This document shows, one piece after another, positions 43,711 to 52,584 of a DNA stretch of 64,000 nt. The stretch lies in assembly GCA_046331095.1 (NCBI GenBank), contig JAXLRM010000004.1:248001-312000 (forward strand), read 5' to 3'. Source of the DNA: JAIBAC01 sp046331095. GTDB lineage: Bacteria > Actinomycetota > Acidimicrobiia > UBA2766. A program made the translations under genes and the position numbers. The notes beneath the pieces are model-generated. The model saw nothing but the letters and a program-made list of their open reading frames with translations. It had not been told where the DNA came from and made no database searches. How positions within the stretch are numbered: the first letter of the stretch is position 1; the number at the start of each line of letters is the position of its first letter.

Positions 43711-45342
43711 TCAGTTGCCCCAGACCGGCGGCACTGCCATCTCGGCCGGCGCGACCGACTTCGTGTACGACCGTGTCAGGAGCCATGCGACCGCGACCGT
43801 CGCTCCCGCGAGCACGGCGACGACCGACCCCAGGTTGCGCCAGTGCAGTGCCGCGGCAACGGCGGCGGCGATCCCGGCGAGCCAGACGAGCTGGCCCGGA
43901 TAGCGAGCGAGGAACTGAAGCTCCTGGGGCAGCAGGAACATCGCGTCGAGGTCGCGGGGCACAACTCCGAACGCCGCACAGGCGAGCGCGAACAGCAACG
44001 CCAGCGGCCCGAGCCCGGCGACCACGAGGGCACGCTCGGCGGGCACGAGCCCCGCGAGACCCACCACGGCGGCAGCCACGAGGGCACTGAGCACGAGCAG
44101 CACAGCGGGTCCGAAGAGCGCGCACACGACCCTGACGCGGGCGGGGTAGGGGAGCTGGCTCGTGAACGTCGCCGCTTCGACGTCGGCGAGCATCGGTGCC
44201 AGCAACCGCGACGCGGGGACGTAGAGCAGCACCACGGCCATGCCGATCGCGAGCGCCGGTGTGCCGCGGCCGGCAGCGATCGCGGTTGCGAGCGCGCAGG
44301 CCAGCGGCAGACCCCAGGCACCGGTGCCCTCGCGACGCACGTGGGTGACGGACTTCCACAAGAGCGCGGGCAGTCCGGGCCGCCGCGGACGCCCGCTACG
44401 GCGAGCCCCGGGGCGCGCCCAGAGCTGGCGGCGGACGGCGTGCAGGCCGACGCTGTCCTGGAAGAAGCGCAGTGCCTTGGCCTGGGCGAGAAGGCGCGAC
44501 CGTGCCGAAATCTGTTCGACCGCGGGCCGGCCCGCACGCCACAGGGCCGCCACGAGCAGGATCGTGGCGAGCGCGGTCACGGCGGCGGCTCCGAGCCAGC
44601 GTGGAGAACCCTCCGACGCCGACGACACCGACGGGTCCGCGGCCCACGCCCACGGCCCCCACCATCTCGCGGCAGTCGACGTCCCCGCCGACCCGAGGTG
44701 GCTCACGGCAAACGGCGCGGCCACGACCGCGAGCGCCGGCAGCCACGCCAGGCGCGGCAAGGCCGTCTTGACCGCGCGCTGCACCGGCGGCGAGTTCTCC
44801 ACGAGCCAGGCAGCCGACGACACCGCGACGGCGTACGGGACCAGACCCGCGACGGCTGCCAGCCACGTCTGCCAGAACGGCGCCCCGAACACGACGGCGA
44901 CCTCGACCGCGAACCCGAGCGCGACGGCGACTGCGCCGGTCGCCTCCCGGCCCACGGCGGTGAGGATCTTGGGTGTCAGGAAACGCCGTGGCGAGAGAGG
45001 CGCGCTCACCAGTAGCTGCGCCTCTGCGGGCTCGAGGCGCACAGGTCCGAGGCCCGCCGCCGAGACGAGGCGCAGCAGCGCGTAGAGGAGGAGCACCGCG
45101 CCCGCCGCCCACTGCAGCCAGCCTGGCACCGGCACCCTCTGGACGTGGGTCGTCTGCGCCCAGTAGCCGAGGAACACGAACGCGGCTGTCGGGATGCCGA
45201 TGATCTCGATGGTGTAGAGCACCTCCGACGCCTGCAGGTCCCCGACGCGATGGCGCCGGCGGCGCCGAGCCAGGTATCGGAGCGCGTCGCGACCGGTCTC
45301 GGTACCGGTACCGGTCCCGGCCACGGCGTCGGTGGCCCCCAT
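43711..45342 (-). CDS. ABC transporter membrane protein (large ABC-2-like exporter subunit)
   Basis: The 543 residues contain about twelve hydrophobic segments, with a basic N terminus and a polar central region (~300-345). No ATPase motifs are present. It starts at the TGATG junction with the ATPase stop (one-base overlap), so the two genes form one transporter. The half-length internal resemblance of the two membrane blocks suggests a duplicated ABC-2 permease. The substrate is unknown. Confidence 0.78.
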   Translation of the reverse strand: MGATDAVAGTGTGTETGRDALRYLARRRRRHRVGDLQASEVLYTIEIIGIPTAAFVFLGYWAQTTHVQRVPVPGWLQWAAGAVLLLYALLRLVSAAGLGPVRLEPAEAQLLVSAPLSPRRFLTPKILTAVGREATGAVAVALGFAVEVAVVFGAPFWQTWLAAVAGLVPYAVAVSSAAWLVENSPPVQRAVKTALPRLAWLPALAVVAAPFAVSHLGSAGTSTAARWWGPWAWAADPSVSSASEGSPRWLGAAAVTALATILLVAALWRAGRPAVEQISARSRLLAQAKALRFFQDSVGLHAVRRQLWARPGARRSGRPRRPGLPALLWKSVTHVRREGTGAWGLPLACALATAIAAGRGTPALAIGMAVVLLYVPASRLLAPMLADVEAATFTSQLPYPARVRVVCALFGPAVLLVLSALVAAAVVGLAGLVPAERALVVAGLGPLALLFALACAAFGVVPRDLDAMFLLPQELQFLARYPGQLVWLAGIAAAVAAALHWRNLGSVVAVLAGATVAVAWLLTRSYTKSVAPAEMAVPPVWGN

Positions 45343-46103
45343 CAGCGGCTGCCGCCGTCGCGGCCGCCGGACTCGTACGCCGCGTCGCCCACCAGCGCGA
45401 CGAAGAGGTCGTCGACGGTGGCGGCCTTGTACTTGGCGAGCAGCTTCGCGGGCGGGCCCTTCGTGAGCAGCTCGCCCCCGGCGAGCACACCGAGCTCGTC
45501 GCAGAACCGTTGGATCGCGCCGAGCACGTGGGTGGCGACCACGAAGGCGCAGCCCTCGTCCTTCCTCTCCAGGCAGAGCTCGATGAGGGTGCGCATCCCG
45601 ATCGGGTCGAGTCCCACGAACGGCTCGTCGATCAACATCACCTCGGCGGGACGCAAGAAGGCACAGCACAGCTGCGCGCGTTGGCGCATCCCGCGGCTGA
45701 ACGTGCCCGGCAGCTCGTCCGCGCGGTGGGTCAGGCCGAAGCGCTCGAGGAGCTCGTCCGCGCGGGGACTGGCCGAGGCCGCGTCCACCCCGAACGCGGC
45801 GGCGGTGAACGCGAGGTGCTCGGCGAGGGTGAGGTCGTCGAAGAGGACCGGGCTGTCGGGCACGTAGGCGAGCTTGCGGCGGAACTCGAGCCTGTCGGCG
45901 GTGAGGGTGGCACCGCCGGCGCGGACGTCTCCGGCTTCCGGTTCGAGCTGTCCGGCGATCGTCTGGAGCAGCGTCGTCTTGCCGGCGCCGTTGGGACCGA
46001 TCAGCGCGAGCGCCTTGCCGGAGCCCACCTGGAGGTCGAAGCCCTCGATTATCGGTTCGCCGCCGTAACCACGCGTGATACCACGGACGCTCAACTTGCC
46101 CAT
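45342..46103 (-). CDS. ABC transporter ATP-binding protein
   Basis: The 253 residues show Walker A GPNGAGKTTL, the Q-loop region LAYVPDSPVLFDDLT (proline-aspartate where Gln is usual), a degenerate signature TFSRGMRQRAQ, Walker B VMLIDEPFVGLD and the switch histidine in ATHVLG. It has the C-terminal extension common in exporters of the CcmA/NatA type. ATG 46103 begins MGKLSVRGITRGYGG. It drives the adjacent 543-residue permease. Confidence 0.92.
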   Translation of the reverse strand: MGKLSVRGITRGYGGEPIIEGFDLQVGSGKALALIGPNGAGKTTLLQTIAGQLEPEAGDVRAGGATLTADRLEFRRKLAYVPDSPVLFDDLTLAEHLAFTAAAFGVDAASASPRADELLERFGLTHRADELPGTFSRGMRQRAQLCCAFLRPAEVMLIDEPFVGLDPIGMRTLIELCLERKDEGCAFVVATHVLGAIQRFCDELGVLAGGELLTKGPPAKLLAKYKAATVDDLFVALVGDAAYESGGRDGGSR

Positions 46104-46187
46104 GGGTCGAAGTTACGCACGCGTCCGGCTTCGGAGGGGAATCGGGACACCGGGACCACGACACGGGCGATCCCGCGCGGCGACGCT

Positions 46188-46526
46188 CTACTCCCCGTCC
46201 AGGCCGACGCCCTTGAGCATCGTGATCAGGAGCACCGTGGGTTCGCGGGCCTCGAGCGCGTGCGGCTGGCGCGCCGACACGTGGATCCAGCCACCGGGCC
46301 TCAGGGTGAGCTCCTCGCCGTCGATGCGGAAGCGCACCGACCCCGACAGCGCCTGGATGATCACCGGGTTGCGGGCCTTGTTGTCGGCGAGCTCGCCACC
46401 CGCCGGTAGCGCGATCCTGACGACGTTGACCCTGGTGTCGGTGTGGATGCGCTCGACTGTGTGCTCCGACGCCGACACCGGCGTGGGAGACGACCCCACC
46501 AGGTCGTCGTAGTAGCTGTGGGACAT
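46188..46526 (-). CDS. Small single-domain cupin protein
   Basis: The 112 residues form one cupin barrel: motif 1 lies around NKARNPVIIQALSGSVRFRI and motif 2 in RPGGWIHVSARQPHALEARE. Metal ligands are reduced: motif 1 lacks the usual His pair, and motif 2 keeps H (QPHAL). It may bind a small molecule or sense rather than catalyse. It lies 12 bp upstream of... the leftward lipoprotein gene ends just to its right, so both may be one operon. Confidence 0.8.
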   Translation of the reverse strand: MSHSYYDDLVGSSPTPVSASEHTVERIHTDTRVNVVRIALPAGGELADNKARNPVIIQALSGSVRFRIDGEELTLRPGGWIHVSARQPHALEAREPTVLLITMLKGVGLDGE

Positions 46527-46538
46527 GCGCCGCGAACC

Positions 46539-47513
46539 CTACTCGCGGCCGTAGCGCAGGATGGGTGGCCGGGCTCCCTCGGTCGTCGAGAAGTAGGCGT
46601 CGCCCGCAGCGTCCCATCCGATCGCCTCGCCTTGCCGTTCGAACTGCAGGGGCACCGGGCACGGATCACCGGCGAGCGCGTCTGCCACGGATTCGTCCCC
46701 GCCGCGTCGCCACATCCACGCGTTCGTGTACGTACGCAGCAGCACCGCGGCTCCGTCGGGTGAGATGTCGCCTGCGGTGACACGGCGGTCCATGGCGCCG
46801 TCGAGGCCGTTCACGTCGACGGTGGCGACCGCCTCGAGGACGGTTGTCGCGTTCGGTGCCTGGGGAGCAGGCCAGCGGTAGACCCCGCTGCGGCCCTTGT
46901 CGGACTTGGTCACCACGAAGAGGTCACCGCTGCGCGGGTCCGACAAGAGCGTCTCGGCGTCGTGGGAGCCGTCCGGGTAGCGGCCGGCAAGGGTGACGGC
47001 ACCCCCGAGCTCGGTGCGCGCCGCCGACGCCCGGGCTGGATCAACCTTCGGTTCGGGCACCCGGACGACGCGGAAGGACGCCTGGTCGCCGAGGTTGTCC
47101 CCGATGTCGCCGAGGTAGACGTAGGAGGTCGCCGAGTCGGGACCGAGCCCGACCGCGACGTCCTCCCAGTCACGGGCGCTGACTCCAGCCAGACGGAACC
47201 TGGCGGCTACGGCACCGTCGGTGCCCAGCGCGACGAGATCGGCGGGGTTGCCGCTGTCCTCGTGCACCCACAGGACCCCCGGGTTCCGCCTGCTGGCCGC
47301 CAGCCCGGAGATCTCGGCGAGGTCGGGATCGCCGACCTGCCCGACGCGCTCGCCGTTCGTGAAGTGGGGGCAGCGCGCAGGTGCAGCGGCGGCCTGTGTC
47401 GTCGCACTGCCCGCATCCGGTTCCGACGGCGGGGGATCGGTGACCTGCGCAGCGCAAGCACCGAAGGACAGGACGAGCGCGAGCGACAGCGCTACCGGGC
47501 CGCGTCGCGGCAT
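46539..47513 (-). CDS. Secreted lipoprotein, beta-propeller-like
   Basis: The 324-residue protein has a lipoprotein signal peptide ending LSFGAC (lipobox cysteine ~20), then a linker and a domain with repeated beta-strand patterns: LAEISGLAASRRNPGVLWVH, DWEDVAVG, YVYLGDIGDN and GDISPDGAAVLLRTY. Such W/D/G-rich repeats suit a six- or seven-bladed propeller, like proteins annotated as esterase-like phytase or SdiA-regulated. ATG 47513 gives a good signal peptide. A metal site is possible but not proven. Confidence 0.7.
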   Translation of the reverse strand: MPRRGPVALSLALVLSFGACAAQVTDPPPSEPDAGSATTQAAAAPARCPHFTNGERVGQVGDPDLAEISGLAASRRNPGVLWVHEDSGNPADLVALGTDGAVAARFRLAGVSARDWEDVAVGLGPDSATSYVYLGDIGDNLGDQASFRVVRVPEPKVDPARASAARTELGGAVTLAGRYPDGSHDAETLLSDPRSGDLFVVTKSDKGRSGVYRWPAPQAPNATTVLEAVATVDVNGLDGAMDRRVTAGDISPDGAAVLLRTYTNAWMWRRGGDESVADALAGDPCPVPLQFERQGEAIGWDAAGDAYFSTTEGARPPILRYGRE

Positions 47514-47524
47514 CGGAGTGAGCC

Positions 47525-48019
47525 TCACCGCTGCACCGGACCAGGAGTCCGATCGGTGGCGTCGAGGACGGCCGCGGCGGGGGCGTGCCAGCCCCCGAGG
47601 TCGCGCACGAGATCGGCGTGCTCGGCACGGGCACTCGTCGCACGTTCGCCCGCGGGCCGGTTCGCGGTCGCATACCAGTAGACGCGGCCGCCCGTGAGCG
47701 GCACCGTCCCGAAGCGCCGGCCGTCGGGTCCCCATGTCTCGCCGAAGGGAGGCCGCGGCATCGCGGTCCTGGCGAAACCGGCCACGCCGCGCCACGCGGT
47801 CCAGCCCGCGTAGTGGGGTGTCACGCCGGGATGCATCCACGCAGCCACGATCGACGCGGCGCCGTCGGCGCCGATCACGCCCGTACCGTGCACCACCTCG
47901 CGCCGGTCGCCTTCGCGTTCGAACACGACGGCGTCGCGCCCGGCAGCCCTGACGGCGAGCGCAGCGGCGATACCGCCGATCCCGCCGCCGACGACGAGCA
48001 CCGGATCGGATCGGTCCAC
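47525..48019 (-). pseudogene. FAD-dependent monooxygenase remnant
   Basis: The 164-residue frame begins like a group A flavin monooxygenase (PVLVVGGGIGGIAAALAVRA, VVFERE). It then jumps straight to GTGVIGADGAAS, which normally lies ~100 residues further on, and continues with HYAGWTAWRGVA and GRVYWYATANRP. It stops before the FAD ribityl motif GDAAH. So about 100 internal residues and the C-terminal ~150 are missing, while the frame stayed open. The next gene starts 12 bp later, so nothing remains. It is very unlikely to be an active enzyme. Confidence 0.75.
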
Positions 48020-48127
48020 GGTTCACTCCTCGACGGAAGTCGTTGCGTCGAAGAATGGTCCTTGGTGCGCCCTCGCGTCGGCAAGGCCGACCCCGCGTGC
48101 CCCGGCTCGGGTGGATATCGTCGGTGG

Positions 48128-48424
48128 ATGCACATAGTCGTGAACCACCTCCACTTCGGCGAGCCGTTCGACCGTGACCTCTTCGAGCGTGCACGAGTTG
48201 CGATCGAGGGACCGGCGTCCGCGATCGACGGCTTCCGGCGTCTCGTCGTCGTGCAAGCAGGCGAGGACCACGCGATCCTGATCATCGAAGGCGACGACGC
48301 AGCGGTCCTCGATCGCCTCGCCACCGAGGTCGGAGGGCCGTGGATGACCGAGCACATCGTCCCGCTGCTCACGGGTCCGCCCCAGCGCAGCTTGGGCGAG
48401 GTGATCGCCGAGATCCGGGACTGA
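48128..48424 (+). CDS. Small ferredoxin-like-fold protein (ABM-like)
   Basis: The 98 residues resemble the antibiotic-biosynthesis-monooxygenase/dimeric alpha-beta barrel type: MHIVVNHLHF (strand), DRDLFERARVAI (helix), GFRRLVVVQAGEDHAILIIE (two strands), and helix DDAAVLDRLATEVGGPW. No cofactor motif is visible. ATG 48128 was chosen. It ends 12 bp before the epimerase-type gene and may be co-transcribed with it. The function is unknown. Confidence 0.65.
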   Translation: MHIVVNHLHFGEPFDRDLFERARVAIEGPASAIDGFRRLVVVQAGEDHAILIIEGDDAAVLDRLATEVGGPWMTEHIVPLLTGPPQRSLGEVIAEIRD

Positions 48425-48436
48425 CACGGGGCGGCT

Positions 48437-49513
48437 GTGAGCACCGACACCGTCCTCGTCACCGGCGCCCTCGGGCTCGTCGGCTCCGCCGTCGTGCGCC
48501 GCCTTGCGGACGAGGGCCGCCGCGTGGTGGCAACCGACGTGGACGTCCCGGCGAACCGCAAGAAGGCCGCCCGCCTCGACCGCAGCGCTGGTGTCGAGAT
48601 GCGCTGGGCGGACCTGACCGACGCCGGTGCCGTCGACGCCCTCGTCCACGGTGTCGCACCGGAAGTGATCGTGCACCTTGCCGCCGTGATCCCGCCGGTC
48701 TGCTACGCGAACCGAGGGTTGGCTCGCAAGGTCAACGTCGGCGCGACGGCCTCCCTCGTCCGGGCGGCGTCGGCGCTGCCCGCAGCGCCGCGGTTCCTGC
48801 TCGCATCCAGCGTCGCGGTGTACGGCGCGCGCAACCCGCATCGCTGCTCGGGGCTGCTCACGCCCGCGCTGGCACCCGACCCGTGCGACCTCTACGGCGC
48901 CCACAAGGTGGAAGCCGAGAAGCTGGTCACCGGCTCCGGGCTCGACCGGGTGATCCTGCGCCTCGGCGGGGTGATCAGCCCCACCCCGCCGACCGACGCC
49001 GGTGCGGACATGATGCGCTTCAGCGCCGCGCTGCCCGTCGACGGGCGCATCCAGACGGTCGACGTACGTGACGTCGCGTGCGCGTTCGCTGCTGCGACCA
49101 CGACCGACGCGACCGCCGAGGTGTTCCTGATCGGGGGGGACGACTCGCACCGGACGTCCCACGGGGCGCTCACCGCTTCCATGATCAGCGCCGCGGGTCT
49201 CGCGAACGCGCTACCCGCGGCCAGGCGCGGCGACCCGGCGAGCGACGGCGACTGGTTCCCGACCGACTGGGTCGACGCCTCGCGGGCGCAGGAGGTGCTC
49301 GCGTTCCAGCACCACTCGCTGGCCGACACCCTCGCGGAAGCCCGGGCGATCGTCGGCTGGCGCCGCGTGCCCCTGCGGGTGCTCGCCCCGGTCCTGCGCG
49401 GCTACCTGTCGCTTCGCGACCCGTACCGTCACACCCCCGGTGAGTTCGCAGACGTGTGGGGCGCGATCGGCCGCATCTGGGGCGATCCGTCCCCGGACGC
49501 CGCTTCCGGGTGA
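48437..49513 (+). CDS. NAD-dependent epimerase/dehydratase (extended SDR)
   Basis: The 358 residues have the Rossmann loop VTGALGLVGSAVVR, DLTDAGAVDAL, HLAAVIPPVCYANRG, the catalytic serine in LLASSVAVYG, and YGAHK as the Y-x3-K motif. The C-terminal substrate part is longer than usual and ends with a proline- and serine-rich tail. GTG 48437 begins MSTDTVLV. The substrate is not clear; it resembles the broad NAD(P)-reductase/epimerase group rather than a sugar-specific clade. Confidence 0.82.
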   Translation: MSTDTVLVTGALGLVGSAVVRRLADEGRRVVATDVDVPANRKKAARLDRSAGVEMRWADLTDAGAVDALVHGVAPEVIVHLAAVIPPVCYANRGLARKVNVGATASLVRAASALPAAPRFLLASSVAVYGARNPHRCSGLLTPALAPDPCDLYGAHKVEAEKLVTGSGLDRVILRLGGVISPTPPTDAGADMMRFSAALPVDGRIQTVDVRDVACAFAAATTTDATAEVFLIGGDDSHRTSHGALTASMISAAGLANALPAARRGDPASDGDWFPTDWVDASRAQEVLAFQHHSLADTLAEARAIVGWRRVPLRVLAPVLRGYLSLRDPYRHTPGEFADVWGAIGRIWGDPSPDAASG

Positions 49514-49531
49514 AGCAGCCGCGTGGTGGCT

Positions 49532-49834
49532 TCAGAGCCCAGGGCTCTGGTGCGACACCAGCGACACCCAGGTCACCTTGGGCGCGTCGGTCACGCCTCC
49601 CACAGCGAGCGCTTCGCCGAGGCGTGACTCCATGAAGTCCCCTTGGGCCTCACGTGAGTCCCACACCTCGGTGACCACGAACGTGCCGTCGTCGGCGTAG
49701 CCGGCTGCGTGTACGAGGAGGCCGGAGGGCCAGTCGCCGGCGCCGGTGCGGGCATCGACGCCGAGGCTCGCGTTGACGGCGTCGTACTGGGCCTCGGAGA
49801 CACCGCTGAACTCGAGTATGAGCGCTTCTGCCAT
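49532..49834 (-). CDS. Small dimeric alpha-beta-barrel protein
   Basis: A 100-residue protein with LILEFSGVSEAQYDAVNASL, GLLVHAAGYADDGTFVVTEV and WDSREAQGDFMESRLGEAL, the usual layout of small ferredoxin-like monooxygenase or stress-responsive proteins. ATG 49834 has GGAGAG about 6 nt upstream; a longer frame to 49873 lacks a ribosome site. It converges with the epimerase-type gene (18 bp between ends). No catalytic residue can be assigned. Confidence 0.7.
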   Translation of the reverse strand: MAEALILEFSGVSEAQYDAVNASLGVDARTGAGDWPSGLLVHAAGYADDGTFVVTEVWDSREAQGDFMESRLGEALAVGGVTDAPKVTWVSLVSHQSPGL

Positions 49835-49928
49835 GGGGCTCTCCTGACTTGCACGTACGGCTTCGGGCGGCACCTGTCATTCAACCACCCTTCGGCGCCC
49901 GTGGCCCCGTGATCCCGCGCCTCGAAGG

Positions 49929-51350
49929 TCAGCCCGAACAAAGCGTCGCGAGGTCCGCGCGGCCGCCGGGCTCGAGCATGTGCACGACCGCGTGCACGGC
50001 TTTGCCGGGACCGACCGCGGCGGCCAGAGCGCGGGCGGCCGGCGACCCCTGTGGTGGCAGGTCGGTGCTGAGGAGGACGAGCGGCGCCGACGGCGCGAGC
50101 TCGTGGACGACGGCGGCCCTGCCGAGCGCTCGCCACATCACCTCGGTGCTGCGCAGGCCGCCGTGGCCGGTGGTGAGGCCGCCACAGACGTCGAAGAGCC
50201 ACTCGCGTCCGCGCGTGTCGCGGCCCGACATGGTCACGCGGACACCGTGGCCGACGGCGACGTCGGCTTCGACACCCGCGAAGCCGGCCGCGACGACCAC
50301 AGCGTGTGCTACGTCCTTGGCGGCGAGGCCCGCTGCGAGTGCCGCCTCCACGGAGCCTGCAGGCGCGTCGTCCGCGACCGCGGCCCGACCGGAGACGAGG
50401 GGGTAGGTGCCCACCTCTGCAGAACGAGCGGCGATCCGTTCGGTCTCGAGGCGTGCGCGCTCGCGGGCGAGGTCGACGTAGCGGGCATCGGTGTCGTAAC
50501 CGGCGTAGTGGCGCCCGGCGCGGATCGCCGCCACGGCGGTGGTGCCCGAGCCCATGAAGGGGTCGAGCACGAGGTCGTCGCGGTAGGTGTAGAGGTGGAC
50601 GAGGCGCTCGGGGAGCTCCACCGGGAACGGCGCCGGGTGACCCACCCGCGTCGCGCTCTCGGCCGGGAGGTGCCACACGTCGGTGGTCGCCTCCATGAAC
50701 TCGTCGCGTGTGAGCGACGACTCCGACGGCAGGCCCTGGCCGAGGCGTCTGCGTGTGGCGATCGCACGGTCGAAGCGGCCCTTGCTCGCGATCACGACGC
50801 GCTCGGTCAGGTCGCGCAGGACCGGGTTCGTGGGCCGCTGGAACGAACCCCAGGCGCAGGACCCCGTGGCGCCGCGGCCCTTCTGCCAGATCACCTCGCC
50901 GCGCAGGAGCAGGCGCAGCCGGTCCTGGAGGATCCCGATCACGTCCGCGGACAGCGACCGGTACGGCTTGCGCCCGAGGTTGGCGACGTTGACGGCGATG
51001 CGGCCACCGGGCTCGAGCTTGCGGACGCATTCGGCGAAGACGTCCTCGAGCATCCCGAGGTAGTCGAGGTAGGACCCGGGCACGTGGCCCTCGCCGAGCG
51101 CCTCCTCGTACTCCTTGCCGGCGAAGTACGGAGGTGACGTGACCACGAGCGCCACCGAGCGGTCCGCGATCGCCGTCATCTCGGCGGCGGACCCGCAGAA
51201 GATCGCGTCGACGTCCTTGGCGGCGTCGACCAGCGCGTCGTCGGAGAGCGCCGGTGCCGTGAAGCGGGCGTAGAAGCCGGATGCGTCGTGGTTCTCACGC
51301 CGAGACACGCCGAAGTTCGACGTCGCGGTCGGCTTCTTGGGGGTCGCCAA
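49929..51350 (-). CDS. DNA methyltransferase with an extra C-terminal domain
   Basis: An amino-methyltransferase acting on DNA adenine N6 or cytosine N4. The 473 residues have the beta-class motif order: catalytic motif IV TSPPYF at 71-76 first and SAM motif I DPFMGSGTT at 263-271 later, with LEPGGRIAVNV and TRVGHPAPFP between. After ~315 a ~155-residue domain follows, with GHGVRVTMSGRDTRG, WLFDVCGGLTTGHGG and LRSTEVMWRALGRAA. It resembles nothing I can name. TTG 51350 is chosen for its GGAGG five bases upstream; a GTG at 51428 is an alternative. No restriction gene is adjacent. Confidence 0.87.
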   Translation of the reverse strand: MATPKKPTATSNFGVSRRENHDASGFYARFTAPALSDDALVDAAKDVDAIFCGSAAEMTAIADRSVALVVTSPPYFAGKEYEEALGEGHVPGSYLDYLGMLEDVFAECVRKLEPGGRIAVNVANLGRKPYRSLSADVIGILQDRLRLLLRGEVIWQKGRGATGSCAWGSFQRPTNPVLRDLTERVVIASKGRFDRAIATRRRLGQGLPSESSLTRDEFMEATTDVWHLPAESATRVGHPAPFPVELPERLVHLYTYRDDLVLDPFMGSGTTAVAAIRAGRHYAGYDTDARYVDLARERARLETERIAARSAEVGTYPLVSGRAAVADDAPAGSVEAALAAGLAAKDVAHAVVVAAGFAGVEADVAVGHGVRVTMSGRDTRGREWLFDVCGGLTTGHGGLRSTEVMWRALGRAAVVHELAPSAPLVLLSTDLPPQGSPAARALAAAVGPGKAVHAVVHMLEPGGRADLATLCSG

Positions 51351-51444
51351 TCGATCCTCCGGCTCGAAGGTAGCGATGCTACGGAGGGGCGCCGCCCGTG
51401 GCGCGGATGGCGCCGCGGTCGAGGACACCCGCTAGAACACGGCC

Positions 51445-52419
51445 ATGGACGTCACAGTCGTGGTCTGCCCGGAGGTCGGGCCGCTTGCCAACCTGCGTCT
51501 CGAGACACGGTCACTGCCCGAGCCGGGTCCGGCCGAGGTCCGTGTCGGCGTGCGCGCAGCGGGGGTCAACTTCGTCGACGCCCTCTTCGTCAAGGGCGAG
51601 TACCAGATCAAGCCGCCGGTGCCGTTCGTGCCCGGCAGTGACGTCGCCGGCGTCGTCGAGGCGACGGGGCCCGGAGTGGACGGATGGGCGCCGGGCGACC
51701 GCGTCCTGGTGATGGTCGGACTCGGCGGCTACGCGTCAGCCGTGAACGCGGCGGCGTCGCGGCTGGTCCGCCTCCCCGAAGATCTCGGCTTCGAGCGTGC
51801 GGCGGGGATGCTGCAGGCCTACGCCACGGCACGGTTCTCCCTGGAGCGCAGGGCCGCCCTGCGTGCGGGCGAGAAGGTCCTCGTCCTCGGCGCCGGCGGC
51901 GGCGTCGGGCTCGCGTGCGTGGACACGGCGCGCGCCTTGGGAGCGGAGGTGGTCGCGGCGGCGTCGTCGCCGGAACGCCTCGATGCGGCAAGGGCCGCCG
52001 GTGCCGTGCACACGCTCGACTACTCGGGCGGGGAGCTCAAGACGCGGGTGCGCGAAGTCGCCGGATTCGTCGATGTCGCCGTCGACCCCGTCGGTGGAGC
52101 GCTGACCGAGCAGGCGCTGCGCACGCTCGGCGAGGACGGCCGTCTCCTCGTGGTCGGGTTCGCGTCCGGGGAGATCCCGCGCCTTCCCGTCAACCAGATC
52201 CTGTTGCGCAACCGCAGCGTCGTCGGCGTCGACTGGGGCGCCTGGTCGCTCACCCACGGCGACGTGAACCAGGCGATGCTCGAGGACGTCATGGCCGACG
52301 TCGCCGCCGGGAGGCTCAACCCCGTCGTCCCTACGACGTACGCCCTCTCCGACGCTGCAGCGGCGCTCGCGGACCTCGCCGGTCGCCGTCTGGTCGGCAA
52401 GGCAGTCCTCGTCCCCTGA
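51445..52419 (+). CDS. NADPH:quinone oxidoreductase-like MDR enzyme
   Basis: A medium-chain reductase without zinc. The 324 residues have AAGVNFVDALFVKGEYQ, FVPGSDVAGVVEA, the dinucleotide loop VLGAGGGVGLACVDTARALG and DVAVDPVGG. The catalytic zinc cysteines and structural zinc lobe of alcohol dehydrogenases are absent, which indicates a quinone or enoyl reductase (Qor/acryloyl-CoA reductase type). ATG 51445 lies 94 bp from the divergent methyltransferase start. Repeat locus D follows. Confidence 0.9.
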   Translation: MDVTVVVCPEVGPLANLRLETRSLPEPGPAEVRVGVRAAGVNFVDALFVKGEYQIKPPVPFVPGSDVAGVVEATGPGVDGWAPGDRVLVMVGLGGYASAVNAAASRLVRLPEDLGFERAAGMLQAYATARFSLERRAALRAGEKVLVLGAGGGVGLACVDTARALGAEVVAAASSPERLDAARAAGAVHTLDYSGGELKTRVREVAGFVDVAVDPVGGALTEQALRTLGEDGRLLVVGFASGEIPRLPVNQILLRNRSVVGVDWGAWSLTHGDVNQAMLEDVMADVAAGRLNPVVPTTYALSDAAAALADLAGRRLVGKAVLVP

Positions 52420-52438
52420 AGCCCTGCCCCGCAATCCC

Positions 52439-52582
52439 CCGCAATCGCGGGTTATGTGTTGCGTGTGCGGGTCATGCTGCCCGCGTTAGGGGAGGGGGGC
52501 CTCCGCAATCGCGGGTTATGTGTTGCGTGTGCGGGTCATGCTGCCCGCGTTTGGGGAGGGGGGCCTCCGCAATCGCGGGTTG
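52439..52582. repeat. Palindromic 64-bp tandem repeat, locus D (2 full units plus a partial)
   Basis: CGCAATCGCGGGTTATGTGT opens units at about 52440 and 52504, and a third start at 52568 is cut off by the nitroreductase gene end. Units close with GCCCGCGTTTGGGGAGG (one copy has TTAGG). Period is 64. The two full copies differ at one inner base. The array lies between convergent genes. Confidence 0.92.
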
Positions 52583-52584
52583 GC

